This document shows positions 20,001 through 24,509 of a stretch of DNA of 24,509 bases, one piece after another. Position numbers and translations under genes: made by a program. The notes beneath the pieces were generated by a model. It was not told where the DNA came from. It did no database searches and saw only the letters and a program-made list of their open reading frames with translations. Numbering within the stretch: the first letter of the stretch is position 1; each line of letters begins with the position of its first letter. The stretch lies in the NCBI RefSeq assembly GCF_000227135.1, contig NC_018261.1, positions 1,162,847-1,187,355 on the forward strand, given 5' to 3'. Origin of the DNA: Leishmania donovani. Lineage: Eukaryota; Euglenozoa; Kinetoplastea; Trypanosomatida; Trypanosomatidae.

Positions 20001-20035
20001 CTCTCTTTTTTTTTCCGTTACCCGCTGCTCTGAAG
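20001..20035 (+). promoter_or_regulatory. Polypyrimidine tract and candidate trans-splice acceptor for SAT
   Basis: The pyrimidine run ctctctttttttttccgtta, continuing with cccgctgctc, is followed by the AG at 20034-20035. Spliced-leader addition there would leave a 59-base 5' UTR before the ATG at 20095. The arrangement is typical for these organisms. Confidence 0.55.
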
Positions 20036-20094
20036 CACCCTTCGATCTCCCGCGTGCCCTACTATTGCGAGAGGCGAGTGCATGTGCGCCGACC

Positions 20095-21330
20095 ATGAAG
20101 CGCCTTGACCGCATTCGGGAGGCTCTGGAGCAGCTGAACCCGCAACGCGCGGATAGCGCTTTGCCCACGTTTCACCCCCGCATCAGCCTTCACAAGCTGA
20201 AGGAGCTGGTCGAGTGCCTTTTTTATGTCTTCTTCCCAGAGTGCACGAACCCGCCGTCGGAGGTGACGCCGACGTTCGCCGAGGCAGACGCGCTGATGGA
20301 GTGGGTGATTGGGCACATCGCAGACATTCTCATGACACAGATCTACGTTGCCTTTGTTTTGCACGGCGACGCGCACGCGGTGGAGGACACAAAGCCTTTC
20401 AAGCCCTTGAACACATCGCAACGCACGCAGCTGGAGTGGAATGGACAGCGCTGCGCCACACTGTCGCTGCTCGCGATGGAGTCGACATGCACAAAAGGTG
20501 GATGTGGTGTGGCTGCTGCGGCGGAGAAGGACGTTTCAAAGGCGGCGGCTGAAAAGCTGCGCTGCACGGGAAACCGCGCTCGCTTACCATCTACGGAGGT
20601 CTCGTCCAAGTCGTCAACCCCTAAAGCAAACGCCATGTGCGAGACTGCCGACATCAACAGCGGCGCCAATCAGGCCTTCCTCACCAACTGCAAGCGCAGG
20701 GCAGACGCGATTGTGACAAAGTTTGTCGTGGAGCGACTTGCGCACGTGCGCTGGCTCCTCCACACAGACGTGGAGGCGATCTTTGAGGGGGACGTTGCCG
20801 CCTCCTCGCCGAGTGAGGTGGTACTGTGCTACCCGGGACTTCGCTGCATGGTACATCAGCGCGTGGCACACCAGCTGCACCTGCTTGGAGTCCCGCAGAA
20901 CTTAACCCGTATGCTGACAGAGTTGGCGCATTCAGAGACGGGGATCGACATCCACCCGAACACGGCCATTGGGCATCACTTCTTCATTGACCACGGCACC
21001 GGCGTCGTCATAGGGGCGACGGCGATCATCGGCAATGGCGTCTCTATCTACCAAGGTGTTACTCTCGGTGCGCGGAGTTTTCCGACGGACGAGAAAACAG
21101 GCGAGCGGATTCGAGACCTCCCACGACACCCCATCATCGAGGACGGCGTCACACTGTACGCAAACGCCGTAGTGCTGGGTCGCGTGACAATTGGTGAGCG
21201 CAGCACCATTGGCGGTAACTGCTGGGTGGTGCGCGATGTGCCGCCCTTCTCATCGATAGTGCAGAGGTCCCACCACGTACTGCAACCACATGAGCGCATG
21301 TTTCTTGAGAGGGACGGCTCTGGCATTTGA
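20095..21330 (+). CDS. Serine O-acetyltransferase (SAT)
   Basis: The enzyme makes O-acetylserine from serine and acetyl-CoA, the first step of de novo cysteine synthesis; cysteine synthase then adds sulfide. The 411-residue protein has an alpha-helical N-terminal part, followed by a left-handed beta-helix built from hexapeptide repeats from about 280 to 390 (IHPNTAIGHHFFIDHGTG, IGATAIIGNGV, YQGVTLGA). Two histidines match known active-site positions: H300 in DHGTG and H345 in RHPII. Bacterial CysE has about 270 residues. The excess is in the N-terminal region and in a low-complexity insert at about 140-190. The chain ends DGSGI, resembling the bacterial CysE terminus, whose final isoleucine inserts into cysteine synthase to form a complex. 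The ATG at 20095 is the first in frame after the likely splice site. Confidence 0.95.
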   Translation: MKRLDRIREALEQLNPQRADSALPTFHPRISLHKLKELVECLFYVFFPECTNPPSEVTPTFAEADALMEWVIGHIADILMTQIYVAFVLHGDAHAVEDTKPFKPLNTSQRTQLEWNGQRCATLSLLAMESTCTKGGCGVAAAAEKDVSKAAAEKLRCTGNRARLPSTEVSSKSSTPKANAMCETADINSGANQAFLTNCKRRADAIVTKFVVERLAHVRWLLHTDVEAIFEGDVAASSPSEVVLCYPGLRCMVHQRVAHQLHLLGVPQNLTRMLTELAHSETGIDIHPNTAIGHHFFIDHGTGVVIGATAIIGNGVSIYQGVTLGARSFPTDEKTGERIRDLPRHPIIEDGVTLYANAVVLGRVTIGERSTIGGNCWVVRDVPPFSSIVQRSHHVLQPHERMFLERDGSGI

Positions 21331-23067
21331 TGCGTGGATGCGAGCACGCAAAAGAGGGAGGGCGCGGGCAGAAGTGGCTTGAAATCCGTCGTGGGCGAGA
21401 GCAGTTGGCATACATGTGCTGAATCTGTAGTCGTGGCGACGGTCATAAATGTTGTGATGGTGGTGGTGGAAGGGAAGAGTCTGCAAGGCGAAAAAAAAAA
21501 GCAGCTGGTCTTTCCTCCTCTTCAGGCTTCTTGCGTCTCTGCGGGTCCTGTTGCGGCTAACTTCTTATGCTCGTGCTCACACATACGTGCCCCTTGTTGC
21601 ACGTTTTTATTTCGCCCGCAACGTGCTCGGCGGCGCCCGCTCACTGCACAGTCAGGGTCGTATCATACGCTGCATATGGGCATTACCTGTGTCTTCTGTT
21701 TCGCATGCTTCGTTACGGGCTCTTCGATGTCGTCAGCCCTCTCTCTTTTCGTTCTCTTGCTCGATTACACTTGGACGCCTAGCTGGCGCTTCATGTTCAG
21801 GTGCCATGAATATCGTCACCGTATCCGTCTACAGTTGTCGCTCTGTTTCTCCGTCTCTTTCTCTGCGTGCGCGCATGTGTGCATATGCGTACATGCATAT
21901 ATGGTGGCTGTGAGCGCGTGTGTCGCTTCCAGCGTGAGCGCTGTTGGCTCTTCATCGCCTTTTCCCGATGCCGTTGCCTTTTCTTTTTGATTTGTTTGAT
22001 TTTTGCCCCCCCCCCCCTCATCGGGAGAGTGCGTGTGTGTGTGTGTCTGTGGTAGCAGGAGGGGGTACTTTGGCTTTCTATCGTCCCTCTCCCTCGGTGT
22101 TTCTTGTCTGGTTTATCGTCCGTCGCCTCCATGATGACCTGTGGTCGCGTTACCGTTGACGAGGCCATCGTAGCACTTTCCCCGGAGCTAACGTTACGCG
22201 CTTATGATTGTAACTGAGCCACCCCTTGTGTGTCCTCTCTGGCTCCTCCCTCTGTTTGGTTTGGTAGTGCCTTGTGCCCCTTCGCTCTTCTCGTGCCCGT
22301 CTCCTGCTTTTCTGTGCGCATTCATCCCCGTGGTGGCCTTTGCCTTCACCTCTTCTCTCGCATGGCGTTTCAGCGTTTCACGGTTGCTCTCTTTTTTTTC
22401 CTCATTGCTCGCCTTTCGCCATCGGGTAAGCGGTAGCCGTTCACAGGTTTGTTGTCTGTCGTCGATTGAAACGCGCGACCCACCCAGAGGTGCGCATGTC
22501 CGTGTGTGAGCGCCGCCCAGTGCATGAGGGAGCTGCCGGTGCGCCAGTGCGTATTCAACGCACGAAACGAAGAAATCCAGAGGCAAAGAGGAAAAAAAAA
22601 AAGACACTCGTTGTGGCGTGCCGCACCTTCTATTTCCTGCTCTGTAGGTGACCGCTGCCCCGACCAGCCCGACTATGCGCAGCCTCTTCTCCCCCTTTTG
22701 CGTGCACGACGGAACTTTCGAGGCTGTGCCACATAACAAACAAAGAGAAAGAACAGACTTACAAGGCCACCCCTTTCAGCGCTACTGCTGTCGCTGCAGC
22801 AAGTCGCGCTCTTTTCGTTTATCACGCTAGCATTTCCTCCTCGACCTGGTGCCATCTCACGTGCTTTCTGAAACACGCAAGCAAACTCTCTCACAAGCAA
22901 AGACGTACCTTTTAGATTGGCACGAGGCAACACCGTCTCGTGCACTCTCGTGGACAAAGGAGAGGGGGAGCAGGCCGGCCAAGAAGCCGCAAAAAGGACC
23001 CCCTTTCCCTCAAGATAAAGTAAAACTCACAGGTCTGTGGCAGGGCGTGGATGACTGAGAGGGGGCG
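21331..23067. other. 1.7-kb spacer downstream of SAT
   Basis: Noncoding spacer with an A run near 21491-21500, pyrimidine-rich zones at about 21830-21870 and 22230-22400, a C run at about 22007-22016, and a short (GT)n run at about 22033-22046. Candidate acceptor AGs for the following gene include 22778-22779 and 22829-22830, but none stands out. No gene is recognised. Confidence 0.65.
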
Positions 23068-23424
23068 ATGTTTCGCGTTTCCTTCACGCTGCTCGGCCAT
23101 GGCCAGTACAAGACCCGCCTAAAGAAGCGCATGGTCGGCTTCATTCCCAAGGTGATTCCGCGCAAGATTCGCAACAACATGGTGGCACTGCGTAGCGAGG
23201 CAAACACGGGCCACATGGAGGGGTACATCAAGACGGAAGCAGAGCGCCTCGACGCTACGGGGCGAAAGCTGCAAAAGACTATGTGGGACCCAGTGCTGCA
23301 GCGATACACGTTGATGAAGGAAACGAAGGTCCGTGGCCCCTTCCTGACGAAGAGCAACATCGCCCGCAAGGTGGACTTTGCCATTGGCGCACTACACGGC
23401 GCCAAAAGTGGGGATAAAAAGTAG
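23068..23424 (+). CDS. Small basic protein of unknown function
   Basis: The frame encodes 118 residues from an ATG at 23068 to a TAG. I do not recognise the family. Base use resembles that of the real genes here (GC-ending codons such as cgc, aag, ctg, gtg) and unlike the spacer frames, so I take it as a true gene. The protein is strongly basic, with Lys/Arg clearly outnumbering Asp/Glu and basic clusters such as RLKKR and PRKIR in the first 35 residues. A weakly hydrophobic start (FRVSFTLLG) could be part of a mitochondrial targeting signal. No transmembrane segment or cysteine/histidine metal-binding motif is visible. A mitochondrial ribosomal or other RNA-associated protein is a reasonable guess from size and charge, but that is inference only. 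It lies between serine acetyltransferase and ribosomal protein L3. Confidence 0.8.
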   Translation: MFRVSFTLLGHGQYKTRLKKRMVGFIPKVIPRKIRNNMVALRSEANTGHMEGYIKTEAERLDATGRKLQKTMWDPVLQRYTLMKETKVRGPFLTKSNIARKVDFAIGALHGAKSGDKK

Positions 23425-24215
23425 TCGACGCTGTACTTTGCGAGGAATGTGTGTGGAGCACCCTTTCTAGAAGATGCTCCAGGGCACCATCACAGACGGA
23501 GGTAAAAAAAGGAAATAAGTGACACATACATGCCCCTGCGTGTGTATGCATGTGAGAAGCGTGCTGCGCGCCTCGCTCGCCCGTCTTTCAGGCGATGTCG
23601 GAACAAAATCTAGTTCTTTCATCCTTTTGTGCTCGCGGAGGTGTTGGGTTTCGCCAACGCTCTTCGTCGTTAGGTACACGTTGGTGTTGCATGTTTCTGT
23701 GTTGAAAGATGCAAGGGTGTTGTCAGGTGGTTGGGTGGAGTGGGGATATCCTGGCTGCTCACCTCAACCGGCTCACGTAAACGGATGTCTTTGAGGTACC
23801 CCCTTATCACGCCCACGGCGGGGCGCTCAGCAGGTACTGCGACGATGCGAAGCAACAACTCGCCTGTGTGCGATATCAAGCACGCAAGCATGTAGCAGCT
23901 CTGTGGATTTTTTTTTACTTCTCCATCGAATTCCAAGAAGCGACGCGAAGCACTTTGAGAAACACAGAACCTTTTGCGTAAGGCTCCCACGCCATAGTCG
24001 GGCTCCGGTGCCCTCACTTCAATACCTTCTTTTCTGACACTGCTCCATGCTCTGCGCTTCGACCCTTACTCCTTCTAGCATTCATTACGCTTCTCCTTCC
24101 GCCAAACGCCTTCGCTGCATCTTCACCACGCACACGACTCACGCAACGCCGCCGCCGCAACGATCCCTCACACCTCTAATTGGTGCAACAGCTTTTAACA
24201 TAAAACCTAGACACC
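23425..24215. other. Spacer before ribosomal protein L3
   Basis: About 790 noncoding bases. Pyrimidine-rich sequence occurs around 24040-24135. Candidate spliced-leader acceptors for the L3 gene are the AGs at 24190-24191 and 24209-24210, the latter giving a 5' UTR of only five bases. No other gene is seen. Confidence 0.6.
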
Positions 24216-24509
24216 ATGTCTCACTGCAAGTTCGAGCACCCCCGCCACGGCCATCTCGGCTTCCTGCCGCGCAAGCGCTCGCGCCAGATCCGCGGCCGCG
24301 CGCGCGCGTTCCCCAAGGACGACGCGACGCAGAAGCCCCACCTGACGAGTTTCATGGTGTTCAAGGCCGGCATGACGCACATTGTGCGTGATGTCGATCG
24401 CCCTGGATCGAAGGTGAACAAGAAGGAGGTGGTGGAGCCGGTGACGATCCTGGAGGCGCCGCCGATGGTGATTGTCGGCATTGTGGGCTACCGCCAAACG
24501 CCGGTCGGC
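24216..24509 (+). CDS. RPL3: 60S ribosomal protein L3 (uL3), N-terminal part, cut by window end
   Basis: The first 98 codons of a large-subunit ribosomal protein are present; the rest (eukaryotic L3 has about 400 residues) lies beyond the window. The start MSHCKFEHPRHGHLGFLPRK matches the eukaryotic L3 N-terminus, followed by FKAGMTHIVRDVDRPGSK and KKEVVEPVTILEAPPM, which are highly conserved in the family. L3 is needed for early 60S assembly and reaches the peptidyl-transferase centre. Codon use is extremely biased to GC-ending codons, as expected for a highly expressed gene in this organism group. Apart from the window edge, nothing looks broken. Confidence 0.97.
   Translation, partial: MSHCKFEHPRHGHLGFLPRKRSRQIRGRARAFPKDDATQKPHLTSFMVFKAGMTHIVRDVDRPGSKVNKKEVVEPVTILEAPPMVIVGIVGYRQTPVG

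Larger units (their letters stand above)
18654..20094. other. Spacer between SelB and serine acetyltransferase
   Basis: About 1.4 kb of noncoding DNA. It has a (GT)n run near 18789-18804, G-rich and T-rich tracts, a perfect hairpin at 19311-19344 (listed separately), a 7-bp-arm inverted repeat near 19954-19975 and long pyrimidine tracts towards the serine acetyltransferase start. Open frames here show no recognisable protein. Confidence 0.65.

Overview
The window looks like nuclear DNA of a trypanosomatid, most probably Leishmania. The supporting signs are intronless genes all on the + strand, separated by long spacers rich in pyrimidines and T. The coding DNA is GC-rich with GC-ending codons. 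Long pyrimidine tracts followed by an AG, as used for trans-splicing, lie upstream of several starts, and one spacer holds a GC-rich block resembling the degenerate retroposons (SIDERs) of Leishmania. The whole window reads as part of one polycistronic transcription unit running left to right.

Region 1-3130 is a disordered, GC-rich block with two 99-base N gaps and no intact gene. The first gap is flanked by an exact 353-bp repeat in dovetail geometry, probably two overlapping contigs that were never merged. The second gap is flanked by a 247-bp exact repeat whose two copies diverge afterwards, so at least two copies of that unit probably exist. The sequence around it looks like decayed coding DNA.

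From 5275 onwards the genes are clear: a CCP5/AGBL5-type cytosolic carboxypeptidase (tubulin deglutamylation); a protein kinase A regulatory-subunit-like protein with two degenerate cyclic-nucleotide-binding domains and an RRRTI kinase-inhibitor-type site; URM1 (ubiquitin-like sulfur carrier); the selenocysteine-specific elongation factor (SelB/eEFSec); serine acetyltransferase (cysteine synthesis); a small basic protein I do not recognise; and the first 98 codons of ribosomal protein L3 (uL3), cut by the window end.

The three neighbours URM1, SelB and serine acetyltransferase all serve sulfur or selenium chemistry (tRNA thiolation, selenocysteine insertion, cysteine synthesis). Gene order in these units usually does not follow function, so this may be chance. 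The most interesting points are the PKA-R-like protein that has lost its nucleotide-phosphate-binding arginines, the C-terminal isoleucine of the serine acetyltransferase that could dock into cysteine synthase, and a perfect 16-bp-arm hairpin flanked by a 6-bp direct repeat in the SelB-SAT spacer.

Spacers of 0.6-3.4 kb show no further gene that I can support. Open frames there lack codon bias and recognisable motifs. I saw no CRISPR, tRNA or rRNA.
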